Source of the DNA: Thinopyrum elongatum
Taxonomy: Eukaryota > Streptophyta > Magnoliopsida > Poales > Poaceae
NCBI GenBank assembly: GCA_011799875.1
Contig: CM022302.1
Span: 376,644,569 to 376,708,568, forward strand
Reading direction: 5' to 3'
DNA length: 64,000 nt
The notes below the pieces were generated by a model. The model was not told the DNA's origin, searched no databases, and saw only the letters and a list, made by a program, of their open reading frames with translations. The position numbers and the translations under genes are program-made. Shown here one piece after another: positions 21,267 through 33,331 of this stretch. Position 1 is the first letter of the stretch. Every line of letters starts with the position of its first letter.

Positions 21267-22952
21267 TGATGTCTACTACACAACTTGTTCTTGTAGACTC
21301 GTGTTGGGCCTCCAAGCGCAGAGTTTTGTAGGACAGTAGCAATTTTCCCTCAAGTGGATGACCTAAGGTTTACAATCCGTGGGAGGCGTAGGATGAAGAT
21401 GGTCTCTCTCAAACAACCTTGCAACCAAATAATAAAAAGTCTCTTGTGTCCCCAACACACCAAATACAATGGTAATTTGTATAGGTGCACTAGTTCGGCG
21501 AAGATATGGTAATAAAAGAGTAGCAATGATAGTAGATATTGATTTTTGTAATAGGAACAATAAAAAAATAGCAAGGCAGCAATTGATAAAATGGAGCACA
21601 AACGGTATTGCAATGCTTGAAAATGAGGCCTAGGGTCCGTACTTTCGCTAGTGCAATCTCTCAACAATGCTAATCTAATTGGATCATATAACCATCCCTC
21701 AGCGTGTGATGAAGAATCACTCCAAAGTTCTTATCTAGCGGAGAACATAAGAAGAAATTGTTTGTAGGGTACGAAACCACCTAAAAGTTATTCAAGAGTT
21801 CGATCTATTCAAGAGTTCGTACTAAAATAATGCAAAGTTATTCTTTCCGTTCGATCTATCCAAGAGTTCGTACTAAAATAACACCATATGATACGCATCA
21901 ACCAACTCTAATGTCACCTAGATACTCCAATGTCACCACAAGTATCCATGAGTTAATTATACGATACGCATCAAACAATTTCAGATTCATAATACTCAAT
22001 CCAACACAAAGAACCTCAAAGAGTGCCCCAAGATTTCTACCGGAGAAACAAGGACGAAAACGTGCATCAACCCCGATGCATAGATTACCCCAATGTCACC
22101 TCGGGAATCTGCGAGTTGAGTGCCAAAACATTAATCAAGTGAATCAATATAATACCCCCATTGTCACCACGGGTATTCATATGCAAGACATATATCAAGT
22201 GCTCTCAAATCCATAAAAGTAATCAATCCGATAAAACGAAATCTCAAAGGGAAACTCAATTCATCACAACAAGATAGAGAGGGGGAAACACCATATGATC
22301 CAACTATATTAACAAAGCCCGCGATACATCAAGATCGTGCCATCTCAAGAACACGAGAGAGAGAGAGAGAGAGATTAAACACAAAGCTACTGGTACAAAC
22401 CCTCAGCCCCGAGGGTGGACTACTCCCTCCTCATCATGGTGGCTGCCATGATGATGAAGATGGCCACCGGTGATGATTTCCCCCTCCGGCAGGGTGCCGG
22501 AACGGGGTCTAGATCTGTTTTTCGTGGCTACAGAGGCTTGCGACGGCAGAACTTCTGATCTAGGGTTACCCCCAGGGTTTTTGGAATATTTGGCAATTTA
22601 TAGGGCGAAGAGGCGGTGCGGGAGGTCATCGAGGGGGGCACAACCCCCCTGGGCGCGCCCAGGTGGGTTGTGCCCACCTCGGGTCTCCCCTCTGGTACTT
22701 TTTTAGCCCATCCTGGGTCTTCTGGTCCAAAAAAATTCTCCAAAATTTTTCGCTGTGTTTGGACTCCATTTGATATTGATTTTCTGCGATGGAAAAAAGA
22801 AGCAAAAACAGCAACTGGCACTGGGCACTATGTCAATAGGTTAGTCCCAAAAAATGATATAAAGTTGCTATAAAATGATTTTAAAACATCCAAGAATGAT
22901 AGTATAACAGCATGAATACTTCATAAATTATAGATACGTTGGAGATGTACCA
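21267..22952 (-). repeat. 5' LTR of element C (complete)
   Basis: The LTR is 1686 bp, TGATGTCTACTACACAACTTG at the left edge (minus-strand end CATCA) and GAGATGTACCA at the right edge. It includes a (GA)n tract near 22353-22372 and the leader-proximal segment that reads GGCCTCCAAGCGCAGAG on plus. Confidence 0.85.
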
Positions 22953-23552
22953 TTGATCACACCATAGGGTTAGTTGTATGTTGATAGGACTATGTATTGG
23001 AGGGCAAGGGTGACAGCAGTTTCAGCCTAGCATAGAAATTGATGCATACGGGATTGAAGGGGGACCAATATATCTTAATGCTATTGTTGGGTTTTACATT
23101 AATGAACGTTAGTAGTTGCGGATGCTTGCTAATAGTTCCAATCATAAGTGCATAGAATTCCAAGTAAGGGATGACATGCTAGCAGTGGCCTCTCCCACAT
23201 AAAACTTGCTATCGGTGTAGTATCGTAGTCAATTGCTTAGGGGCAATTTCGCAAATCCTTCCACCACTTTTCCACACTCGTTAAACTAACTAAATTGTTT
23301 CTTTATCTAAACAGCCCCTAGTTTTTATTTTCGTGCTCTTTATTATCTTGCAAACCTATCCTACAACACCTACAAAGTACTTCTAGTTTCATACTAGTTC
23401 TAGGTAAAGCGAACGTTGAGCATGCGTAGAGTTGTATCGGTGGTCGATAGAACTTGAGGGAATATTTGTTCTACCTTTAGCTCCTCGTTGGGTTCGACAC
23501 TCTTACTTATCGAAAGAGGCTACAACTGATCCCCTATACTTGTGGGTTATCA
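22953..23552 (+). repeat. Element G: 3' section of a Gypsy-type LTR
   Basis: About 600 bp ending CTTGTGGGTTATCA. In known Triticeae Gypsy elements this terminus precedes a tRNA-Asp primer site. Here it is followed directly by the interior leader of Copia D, so this is the right end of an element inserted in D. C interrupts this LTR on its left. No ORF. Confidence 0.6.
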
Positions 23553-23885
23553 GTGTGCACCATTGCGAAAGTTTGTCGTTTCGAAGCACCACGTGATGAT
23601 CGGGTGTGATAGACTCTACGTTCGCATTCAACTGGTCCAAGCCAGTTTTGCACATGCGGAACACTTGGGTTAAACTTGACGAGCCTAGCATGTACAGACA
23701 TGGCCTCGGAACACAAGAGACCGAAAGGTCGAACACGAGTCATATAGTAGATATGATCAACATAGAGATGTTCACCATTGAAACCACCTCATCTCACGTG
23801 ATGATCGGACTTGGGTTGGTGAATTTGGATCGTGTTACACTCGGACAACCGGAGGGATGTTGATTTGATTGGGAGTTCTTAGGTA

Positions 23886-24216
23886 CTCCCTCCGTTCCTT
23901 TATGTAAGGTGTATTATTTTCGGCACGGTGACCAAGGCACATAATCATAGACATGTTACGATGAAATTACCCTTGGCAAATTTGTTGGTTAGTGGCAAGT
24001 AAATCAATTAGTCCCGGAAAGTAAGAGATACATGCAATCGACAGAGAGATACTTTCCTTCTTTTGCTACAAGGAGAGATATAGAAAATCATGAGAGAGAT
24101 ACTTTCCCTTTTTCTGGAGGGCTAACAAGGGAATTATGAGGAATTAGAAGAAATGCACCTTACATTCTGGAATTTTATCAAAAAAAAATACACCTTATAT
24201 AAAGGAACAGAGGGAG
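23886..24216 (+). mobile_element. Stowaway-type MITE (Tc1/Mariner) in D leader
   Basis: Terminal inverted repeats CTCCCTCCGTTCCTTTAT and ATAAAGGAACAGAGGGAG are flanked by TA on each side (23884-23885, 24217-24218). The element is 331 bp. Removing it restores continuity with the leader sequence found in Copia F. Strand is arbitrary. Confidence 0.92.
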
Positions 24217-24289
24217 TAATATGATTAATTGAACTCATTTATCATGAACAATAGTCTAAGTTATCTTTGTAAATTTATGTTGTAGATCA

Positions 24290-27200
24290 ATGGCTCGCGC
24301 AGTAGCTCCTCTGAATTTCAATGCGTTCCTAGAGAAAGTTAAGCTGAAAGATGTTGGAAGTAACTTTGTGGACTCGGCCCGTAATCTGAGGATTATCCTC
24401 ACTGCTGCCCAAAAGGCTTATGTCCTTGATGCACCACTTGGTGTGCCACCCCCTCCAGCGACTGTAGACGTTGTGAACGCCTGGCAGTCGCGTGTTGATG
24501 ACTACTCAATAGTTCAGTGCGCCATGTTGTATAGCATAGAGCCGGGACTTCAAAGGCGTTTTGAAAGTCATGGAGCATATGAGATGTTCCAAGAGTTGAA
24601 GTTTATCTTTGAGAAGAATGCCCGGATCGAGAGGTATGAGACCTCTGATAAGTTCTATGCCTGCAAGATGGAGGAGAATGGGTCTGTTAGTGAGCACATA
24701 CTCAGAATGTCTGGGTACTACAACCATCTGGCTGAGTTGGGAGTTGAGCTCCCGCCAGAGGCTGTCACTGACAGAGTTCTTCAATCGCTACCACCTAGCT
24801 ACAAGAGCTTTGTGTTGAACTATAACATGCAAGGGATGAACAAGTCAGTCTCCGAGCTATTCGCGATGCTGAAAGTCGCTGAGTCAGACATCCAGAAGGA
24901 GCATCAAGTGTTGATGGTGAATAAAACCACTAGTTTAAAGAAAGGCAAGGGAAAGAAGGGAAACTTCAAGAAAGGTGGCAAAGCAGTTGCTCCTCCCGTG
25001 AAGAAACCCAAGGCTGGACCCAAGCCGGAGACTGAGTGCTTCTATTGCAAGGGAACTGGCCACTGGAAGCGGAACTGCCCCAAGTATCTGGCCGACAAGA
25101 AGGGGGCCAACGTCAACAAAGGTATATGTGATATACATGTTATTGATGTGTACCTTACCAACTCTCGTTGTAGTGCCTGGGTATTTGACACCGGTTCGGT
25201 TGCTCACATTTGCAACTCAAAGCAGGAACTATGGAACACGAAGGCTGGCAAAGGACAAAGTGACGATGCGCGTGGGAAATGGTTCCAAGGTTGATGTGAT
25301 CACCGTCGGCACACTCGCTCTTCGATTACCATCGGGATTAGTGATGAACCTGAATAATTGTTATTTAGTGCCTGCGTTGAGCATGAACATTATGTCTAGA
25401 TCTTGTTTAATGCGAGACGGTTACTCATTTAAATCAGAGAATAATGGTTGTTCTATTTATATGGGTAATATCTTTTATGGTCATGCACCATTTGTGAGGG
25501 GTTTATTCTTGTTGAATCTCGATAGTGATGATACACATGTTCATAACATTGATGCCAAAGGTGTAGAGTTGATAATGATAGTACCACTTTCTTGTGGCAC
25601 TGCCGCTTAGGACATATTGGTGTAAAGCGCATGAAGAAACTCCATGCTGATGGACTTCTAGAGTCACTTGATTTTGAATCACTTGACACATGCGAACCAA
25701 GCCTCATGGGCAAGATGACCAAAACCCCGTTTTCCGGAACAATGGAACGGGCAAGTGACTTGTTGGAAATCATACATACTGATGTGTGCAGTCCGATGAT
25801 TGTTGACGCGCGCGGTGGATATCGTTACTTTCTCACCTTCATCGATGACTTGAGTAGATATGGGTATATTTACTTAATGAAACATAAGTCTGAAACGTTT
25901 GAAAAGTTCAAGCAATTTCAGAGTGAAGTTGAGAATCATCGTAACAAGAAGATTAAATTCCTACGATCCGATCGAGGGGGAAAATATCTGAGTTATGAGT
26001 TTGGCAATCACTTAAGACAATGTGGAATTGTTTCACAGTTGACGCCACCTGGAACACCACAGCGTAATGGTGTGTCCGAATGTCGTAATCGTACCTTATT
26101 AGATATGGTGCGTTCTATGATGTCTCTTGCCGATCTGCCATTATCGTTTTGGGGGTATGCGTTAGAGACAGTTGCATTCACTTTAAATAGGGCACCATCT
26201 AAGTCTGTGGAGACAACACTGTATGAACTGTGGTTTGGCAAGAAACCTAAGTTGTCGTTTCTTAAGGTTTGGGGCTGCGATGCTTATGTCAAAAGGCTTC
26301 AGCCGAAAAAGCTCGAACCCAAAGCGGACAAATGCGTCTTCATAGGTTTCCCAAAAGAGACGGTTGGGTACACCTTCTATCTCAGATCCGAAGGCAAAGT
26401 GTTTGTCGCTAAGAACGGGTCCTTTCTCGAGAAAGAGTTTCTCTCGAAAGAATTGAGTGGGAGGAAGATAGAACTTGATGAGGTTGTTGAACCTTTACTT
26501 CAACCAGAGAATAGCGCAGAACAGAAATATGTTTCTGTGGCACCTACATCAGTTGAAGAGGAAGCTAATGATGATGATCATGAAGCTTCGGATCAAGTTA
26601 CTATCGAACCTCATAGGTCAACATGGGTACGTACAGCTCCAGAGTGGTACGGTAACCCTGTCTTAGAGGTCATGTTGTTGGACAATGGTGAACCTACGAG
26701 CTATGGAGAAGCGATGGTGGGCCCGGATTCCAACAAATGGTTAGAGGCCATGAAATCTGAGATGGGATCCATGTATGAAAACAAAGTATGGACTTTGGAA
26801 GTATTACCTGAAGGGCGAAAGGCCATTCAGAATAAATGGATCTTCAAGAAGAAGACGGACACGGACGGTAATGTCACCGTCTATAAAGCTCGACTTGTGG
26901 CAAAGGGGTTTTCACAAGTTCAAGGAGTTGACTACGATGAGACTTTCTCACCCGTAGCGATGCTTAAGTCCGTCAGAATCATGTTAGCAATAGCTGCATT
27001 TTTCGATTATGAAATGTGGCAGATGGATGTCAAAGCAGCGTTCCTTAACTGTTTCCTTAAGGAAGAGTTGTATATGATGCAACTGGAAGGTTTTGTCGAT
27101 CCAGAGAATGCTGACAAAGTGTGCAAACTCCAGCGATCCATTTATGGACTGGTGCAAGCATCTCAGAGTTGGAATCTTCGCTTTGATGAGGTGATCAAAG

Positions 27201-28264
27201 CGTTTGGGTTTATACAAGTTTTTGGAGAATCTTGTATTTACAAGAAAGTGAGTGGGAGCTCTATAGCGTTTCTAATATTATATGTGGATGACATATTGCT
27301 GATTGGAAACAATATAGATCTTTTGGAAAACGTGAAGGAATATTTGAACAAGAGTTTTTCAATGAAGGACCTAGGAGAAGCTGCTTTCATATTAGGCATC
27401 AAGATCTATAGAGATAGATCGAGACGCTTGATAGGACTTTCACAAAGCACATACCTTAATAAGATTTTGAAGAAGTTCAAAATGGATCAGTCCAAGAAGG
27501 GGTTCTTGCCTGTTTTACAAGGTGTGAAGTTGAGTCAGACTCAATGCCCAGCGACTACAGAGGATAGAGAAAAGATGAGTGTCATCCCCTATGCTTCTGC
27601 CATAGGCTCTATCATGTATGCGATGCTGTGCACAAGACTGGATGTCAGCCTTGCCATAAGTATGGCCGGAAGGTTTCAAAGTAATCCAGGAATGGATCAC
27701 TGGACAGCGGTGAAGAATATCCTTAAGTACCTGAAAAGGACTAAGGAAACGTTTCTCGTTTATGGAGGTGATCAAGAGCTCGTCATAAAGGGTTACGTCG
27801 ATGCAAGCTTTGACACTGATCTGGATGACTCTAAGTCTCAAACCGGATACGTATATATTCAAAATGGGGGAGCGGTAAGATGGTGCAGTTCCAAGCAAAG
27901 CGTGGTATCTGATTCTACATGCGAAGCGGAGTACATAGCTGCCTCAGAGGCAGCAAAGGAAGGTGTTTGGATGAAGCAGTTCATGACAAATCTTGGAGTT
28001 GTGCCTAGTGCGCTGGACCCAATGACTCTGCTCTGTGACAACACTGGTGCCATTGCTCTGGCCAAGGAACCAAGGTTTCACAAGAGGACCAGACACATAA
28101 AGCGACGCTTCAATTCCATCCGCGACTGCGTCAAGGAGGAGGACATAAACATTTGCAAAGTACATACAGATCTGAATGTTGCAGATCCGTTGACTAAACC
28201 TCTTCCACGGGCAAAACATGATCAACACCACAACTCTATGGGTGTTAGATTCATTACCATGTAA
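24290..28264 (+). pseudogene. gag-pol: Element D gag-pol polyprotein, two frameshifts
   Basis: ATG at 24290 (MARAVAPLNFNAF). Domain order is gag (about 24290-25000), zinc knuckle CFYCKGTGHWKRNC (about 25040-25080), protease FDTGS (about 25183), gag-preintegrase (HCRLGHIGVKRMKK), integrase with HTDVC, RSDRGG and the E of SECRNR, RT with VKAAFLN and YVDDILL, and RNase H ending ADPLTKPL. Integrase preceding RT defines Ty1/Copia. Compared with Copia F, D lacks 2 bases near 25230-25250 and 1 base near 25565, which shifts frame twice; otherwise there are no stops. All catalytic motifs are visible, so inactivation appears recent. Confidence 0.92.
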
Positions 28265-28284
28265 TACTAGATTATTGACTCTAG

Positions 28285-28298
28285 TGCAAGTGGGAGAC
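28285..28298 (+). other. Polypurine tract of element D
   Basis: TGCAAGTGGGAGAC lies immediately before the LTR start TGTTGGAAATATG at 28299. It is the plus-strand primer typical of this Copia group. Confidence 0.75.
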
Positions 28299-28369
28299 TG
28301 TTGGAAATATGCCCTAGAGGCGATAATAAAGTGGTTATTATTATATTTCCTTGTTCATGATAATCGTTT
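28299..28369 (+). repeat. 3' LTR of element D, first 71 bp
   Basis: Begins TGTTGGAAATATGCCCTAG and breaks off near 28370, where minus-strand gag-preintegrase sequence of element E begins. Its distal part is at 32724-33331; about 1 kb of the middle is missing compared with the 1.7-kb LTR of E. Confidence 0.8.
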
Positions 28370-29752
28370 AGTGATTCCAAAAGCCTATCTGCATGGAGTT
28401 TCTTCATGCACTTTACACCAATATGACCTAAACGGCAGTGCCACAAATATGTTGCACTATCATTATCAACTTTGCATCTTTTGGCATCAATATTATGAAT
28501 ATGTGTATCACTACGATCGAGATTCAATAAACCATTTACATTGAGTGTATGACCATAGAAGGTTTTATTCATGTAAACAGAACAACAATTATTCTCTAAC
28601 TTAAATGAATAACCGTATCGCAATAAACATGATCCAATCATATTCATGCTCAACGCAAACACCAAATAACATTTATTTATTTAGGTCCACACTAATCCCG
28701 AAGGTAGAGGGAGTGTGCGATGGTGATCTTATCAACCTTGGAATCACTTCCAACACACATCGTTACCTCGTCATTAACTAGTCTCTGTTCATTTTGAAAC
28801 TCCTGTTTCGAGTTACTAATGTCAGCAACTGAACCGGTATCAAATACCCAGGGGCTACTATGAACACTAGTAAAATACACATCAATAACATGTATATCAA
28901 ATATACCTTTGTTCACTTTGCCATCCTTCTTATCCGCCAAATACTTGGGGCAGTTCCACTTCCAGTGACCAGTCCTTTTGTAGTAGAAGCACTCAGTTTC
29001 AGGCTTGGCTCCAGACTTGGGCTTCTTCCCGGGAGTGGCAACTTGCTTGCCATTCTTCTTGAAGTTCCCCTTCTTTCTTGCCCTCGCCCTTTTTCTTGAA
29101 ACTAGTGGTCTTGTCAACCATCAACACTTGATGCAATTTCTTGATTTCTACCTTCGCCGATTTCAGCATCGTGAAGAGCTTGGGAATCGTTTTTGTCATC
29201 CCTTGCATATTATAGTTCATCACGAAGTTCTAGTAACTTGGTGATAGTGACTAGAGAAATCTGTCAATCACTATCTTATCTGGAAGATTAACTCCCACTT
29301 GATTCAAGAGATTGTAGTACCCAGACATTCTGAGCACATGCTCACTAGCTGAGCTATTCTCCTCCATCTTATAGGCAAAGTACTTGTCAGAGGTCTCATA
29401 ACTCTCGACACGGGCATGAGTCTGAAATACCAATTTCATCTCTTTGGAACATCTCATATGCTCCGTGGCGTTCAAAACATTTTTGAAGTCCCGGTTCTAG
29501 GCCGTAAAGCATGGTGCACTAAACTATCAAGTAGTCATCATATCGAGCTTGCCAAACGTTCATAATGTCTGCATCTACTCCTGCAATAGGTCTGTCACCT
29601 ATCGGTGCATCAAGGACATAATTCTTCTGTGCAGCAACGAGGATATTCCTCAGATCACGGACCCAGTCCGCATCATTGCTACTATCATCTTTCAACTTAG
29701 TTTTCTCTAGGAACATATCAAAAATAAAACAAGGGAGCTATACGCGAGCTAT
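28370..29752 (-). pseudogene. gag: Element E gag-protease-preintegrase remnant
   Basis: Readable in pieces: gag N-terminus 29716-29519 (MFLEKTKLKDDSSNDADWVRD), gag middle 29475-29251, zinc-knuckle region and protease 29117-28692 (CFYYKRTGHWKWNC, one Cys lost; FDTGS), and gag-preintegrase 28665 to about 28370. The position of D's start codon is ATA here (plus 29750-29752). Stops at plus 29519-29521, 29251-29253 and 29230-29232 correspond exactly to stops in Copia F. Non-functional. Confidence 0.85.
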
Positions 29753-30965
29753 TGATCTACAACATAATTTGCAAATACTACCAGGACTAAGTTCATGATA
29801 AATTAAGTTTAATTAATCATATTACTTAAGAACTCCCACTTAGATAGACATCCCTCTAGTCATATAAATGATCACGTGATCCATATCAACTAAACCATGT
29901 CCGATCATCACGTGAGATGGAGTAGTTTTCAATGGTGAACATCTCTATGTTGATCATATCTACTATATGATTCATGTTCGACCTTTCGGTCTCAGTGTTC
30001 CGAGGCCATATCTGCATATGCTAGGCTCGTCAAGTTTAACCTGAGTATTCCGCACGTGCAAAACTGTCTTGCACCCGTTGTATATGAACGTAGAGCTTAT
30101 CACACCCGATCATCACGTGGTGTCTCGGCACGACGAACTGTCGCAACGGTGCATACTCAGGGAGAACACTTATACCTTGAAATTTAGTGAGGGATCATCT
30201 TATAATGCTACCGCCGTACTAAGCAAAATAAGATGCATAAAAGATAAACATCACATGCAATCAAAATATGTGACATGATATGGCCATCATCATCTTGTGC
30301 CTTTGATCTCCATCTCCAAAGCATCGTCATGATTTCCATCGTCACCGGCTTGACACCTTGATCTCCATCGTAGTGTCGTTGTCGTCTCACCAACTATTGC
30401 TTCTACAACTATCGCTAACGCATAGTGATAAAGTAAAGCAATTACATGGCGATTGCATTTCATACAATAAAGCGACAACCATAAGGCTCCTGCCAGTTGC
30501 CGATAACTTTTACAAAACATGATCATCTCATACAATAACGTGTATCACATCATGTCTTGACCATATCACATCACAACATGCCCTGCAAAAACAAGTTAGA
30601 CGTCCTCTACTTTGTTGTTGCAAGTTTTACGTGGCTGCTACGGGCTTCTAGTAAGAACCGTTCTTACCTACGCATCAAAACCACAACGATTTTTCATCAA
30701 GTGTGCTGTTTTAATCTTCAACAAGGACCGGCCGTAGTCAAACTCGATTCAACTAAAGTTGGAGAAATAGACACCCGCCAGCCACCTGTGTGCAAAGCAC
30801 GTCGGTAGAACCAGTCTCATGAACGCGGTCATGTAATATCGGTCCGGGCCGCTTCATCCAACAATACTGCCAAATCAAAATAAGACGTTGGTGGTAAACA
30901 GTATGACTATTATCGCCCACAACTCTTTGTGTTCTACTCGTGCATATCATCTACGCATAGACCTG

Positions 30966-30978
30966 GCTCGGATGCCAC
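30966..30978 (-). other. Primer site region of element E
   Basis: The minus strand reads LTR end CCCAACA, then GTGGCATCCGAGCC. This resembles the initiator-Met primer sequence TGGTATCAGAGCC with three differences. It defines the inner LTR border at 30979. Confidence 0.6.
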
Positions 30979-32723
30979 TGTTGGGAAACGTAGCATGCAA
31001 TTTCAAAAAAATTCCTACGCTCACGCAAGATCTATCTAGGAGATGCATAGCAACGAGAGGGGGAGAGTGTGTCCACATACCCTCGTAGACCGAAAGCGGA
31101 AGCGTTTGACAACACGGTTGATGTAGTCGAACTTCTTCTCGTTCCGACCGATCAAGCACCGAACATACGGCACCTCCAAGTTCTGCACACGTTCAGCTCG
31201 ATGATGTCCCTCGCCTTCTTGATCCAGCAAGTTGTCGAGGTAGTAGATGAGTTCCGCCAGCACGACGGTGTGGTGACGGTGATGGTGATGAGATACTCGC
31301 AGGGTTTCGCCTAAGCACTACGAAAATATGACCGAGGTGGTAAACGGTGGACGGGGGGCGCCGCACACGGCTAAGACAATGTTGTGTCCTTTTGGGGCAC
31401 CCCTCTCCTTTATTTATATATGTGTAGGGGCTTGGAGTAGAAGGAATAGTACCACATGAACAATAACCGTGAATAGTACACACGTGGACTTGGACTCCAA
31501 GTCCAATCCTATTCCTACTAGGACTCCTTCCCTTTTTGCCTTCCCTAGCAACATGGGCTTTTGAGGACTTAGTGTGCCTAGCCCAATAAGGCCAGGGCGC
31601 CTCCCCTTAGCCCATGCCAGCCCTTGGGACGTGGTGGACCCACTTGTGGACTTCCGGACCCCTCCGGAATCCTCCGGAACCTTCTGGAAGCTTCCCGGTA
31701 CAATACCGAAAAAACTGCACTTTTTTCCGGAACCCAAAATATGACTTCCCATATATAAATCTTTACCTCTCAACCATTCCGAGACTCCTCGTGACGTCCG
31801 GGATCTCATCCGGGACTCCGAACAACATTCGGTCACCAATTCACATAACTCATATAACACTATATCGTGAACGAACGTTAAGCGTGCGGACCCTACGGGT
31901 TCGAGAACTATGTAGACATGACCGAGACACCTCTCTGGTCAATAACCAATAGCGGGACCTGGATGCCCATATTGGCTCCTACATATTCTACGAAGATCTT
32001 TATCGGTCGAACCGTTATGACAACATACGTAATTCCCTTTGTCCATCGGTATGTTACTTGCCCGAGATTCGATCGTCGGTATCTTCATACCTAGTTCAAT
32101 CTCGTTACCGGAAAGTCTCTTTACTCGTTCCGTAATGCATCATCCCGTAACTAACTCATTAGTCACATTGCTTGCAAGGCTTATAGTGATGTGCATTACC
32201 AAGAGGGCCCAGAGATACCTCTCCGATACTCGGAGTGACAAATCCTAATCTCAATCTATGCCAACCCAACAAACACCTTCGGAGACACCTGTAGAGTATC
32301 TTTATAATCACCCAGTTACGTTGTGACGTTTGATAGCACACAAGGTGTTCCTCCGGTATTCGGGAGTTGCATAATCTCATAGTCAGAGGAATATGTATAA
32401 GTCATGAAGAAAGCAATAGCAATAAAACTTAACGATCACTATGCTAAGGTAATGGATGGGTCTTGTCCATCACATCATTCTCCTAATGATGTGATCCCGT
32501 TCATCAAATGATAACACATGTCTATGGTTAGGAAACTTAACCATCTTTGATTAACGAGCTAGTCTAGTAGAGGCATACTAGGGACACTGTGTTTTGTCTA
32601 TGTATTCACACATGTATCAAGTTTCTGGTTAATACAATTCTAGCATGAATAATAAACATTTATCATGATATAAGGAAATATAAATAACAACTTTATTATT
32701 GCCTCTAGGGCATATTTCCTTCA
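30979..32723 (-). repeat. 5' LTR of element E (complete)
   Basis: The LTR is 1745 bp; the minus strand begins TGAAGGAAATATGCCC and ends TTTCCCAACA. Length and ends fit the Angela/WIS Copia group. The variant start TGAAGG, against TGTTGG in D, marks a different subfamily. Confidence 0.9.
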
Positions 32724-33331
32724 GGGGCGCCTCCCTAGGGTTTTGCCTCCACCTGGCTTGGGGGCCAAGTCTCCTAGGGGGAGGGCCAAAACCCATCTAG
32801 GGTTTCCCATCCCTTGTGGCCGCCGCCCCCTAGATGGGATCTAGGGCGCCCCCTCCTCCTCCCTTCCCCCTATATATAGAGAGGTAGAGAGAGGGCAGTC
32901 GTGCCTTTGAGCACATCTCCACGCCACGATGCTGCCCTTCCTCTCCCTCGTAGCCCCCTTCCTCTCCGTAGTGCTTAGCGAAGCTCTGCTGAGATTCCAC
33001 CACCACCGCCGCCATCACGTCATCGTGCTGCCGTAGGACTCGAGCTACTACTTCACCACCGCTCGCTGGATCGAGGAGATGAAGGCGTCATCAAGCCATA
33101 CGTGTGTTGAACGCGGAGGTGCCGTCCGTTCGGCACTTGGATCGGAATTCGCGGGACGGATCGTGATTGGATCGCGAAGACGTTCGACTACATCAACCGC
33201 GTTTCTGAACGCTTCCGCTTAGCGATCTACAAGGGTATGTAGATCCAATCTCTCCTCTCATAGATGGTCATCTCCTAGATTGGATCTTGGTGAGCGTAGA
33301 ATTTTTTTTGTTTCCCATGCAACGTTCCCCA
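32724..33331 (+). repeat. 3' LTR of element D, distal part
   Basis: Contains a TATATATAG promoter-type box (about 32870), the characteristic GTGTTGAACGCGGAGGTGCC and GATCTACAAGGGTATGTAG segments, and ends near TTCCCCA. The last bases of the usual CCCCAACA terminus are altered. It continues the LTR begun at 28299. Confidence 0.75.

Larger units (their letters stand above)
16893..22952 (-). mobile_element. Element C: minus-strand LTR retrotransposon, tRNA-Asp primed, no pol seen
   Basis: Read on the minus strand, the 5' LTR is 21267-22952 (1686 bp), followed by a primer site, a coding block, a long non-coding interior, and 296 bp of the 3' LTR (16893-17188). The two LTR pieces are near identical over their shared part (16893-17188 versus 22658-22952). 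The 3' LTR is cut at 16893 by the insertion of B. No RT, integrase or RNase H motif is visible in the roughly 4.1-kb interior, so C looks non-autonomous. LTR sequence and length resemble the Sabrina-type Gypsy group as I remember it; this assignment is tentative. Confidence 0.8.
23553..28369 (+). mobile_element. Element D: Ty1/Copia, Angela/WIS type (interior and start of 3' LTR)
   Basis: The 3' part of the leader (23553-24289), an almost intact polyprotein (24290-28264), polypurine tract, and the first about 71 bp of the 3' LTR. The end of that LTR reappears at 32724-33331 after inserted element E. The 5' LTR and primer site are off window beyond G. The LTR start TGTTGGAAATATGCCCTAG is the hallmark of the Angela/WIS group. 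D is the best preserved of the three Copia copies here. Confidence 0.9.
28370..32723 (-). mobile_element. Element E: Ty1/Copia, Angela/WIS type, 3' half deleted
   Basis: Minus-strand order from the right: complete 5' LTR (30979-32723), primer site, leader (about 29760-30978), degenerate gag and protease, gag-preintegrase, then an abrupt end at about 28370. RT, most of integrase and the 3' LTR are absent. It interrupts the 3' LTR of D, and the same deletion probably removed about 1 kb of that LTR. Confidence 0.88.

Noticed and set aside
16893..22952. Element C read as a plus-strand retrotransposon
   Set aside because: The tRNA-Asp primer site (21239-21256) and the gag-like ORF are both on the minus strand.
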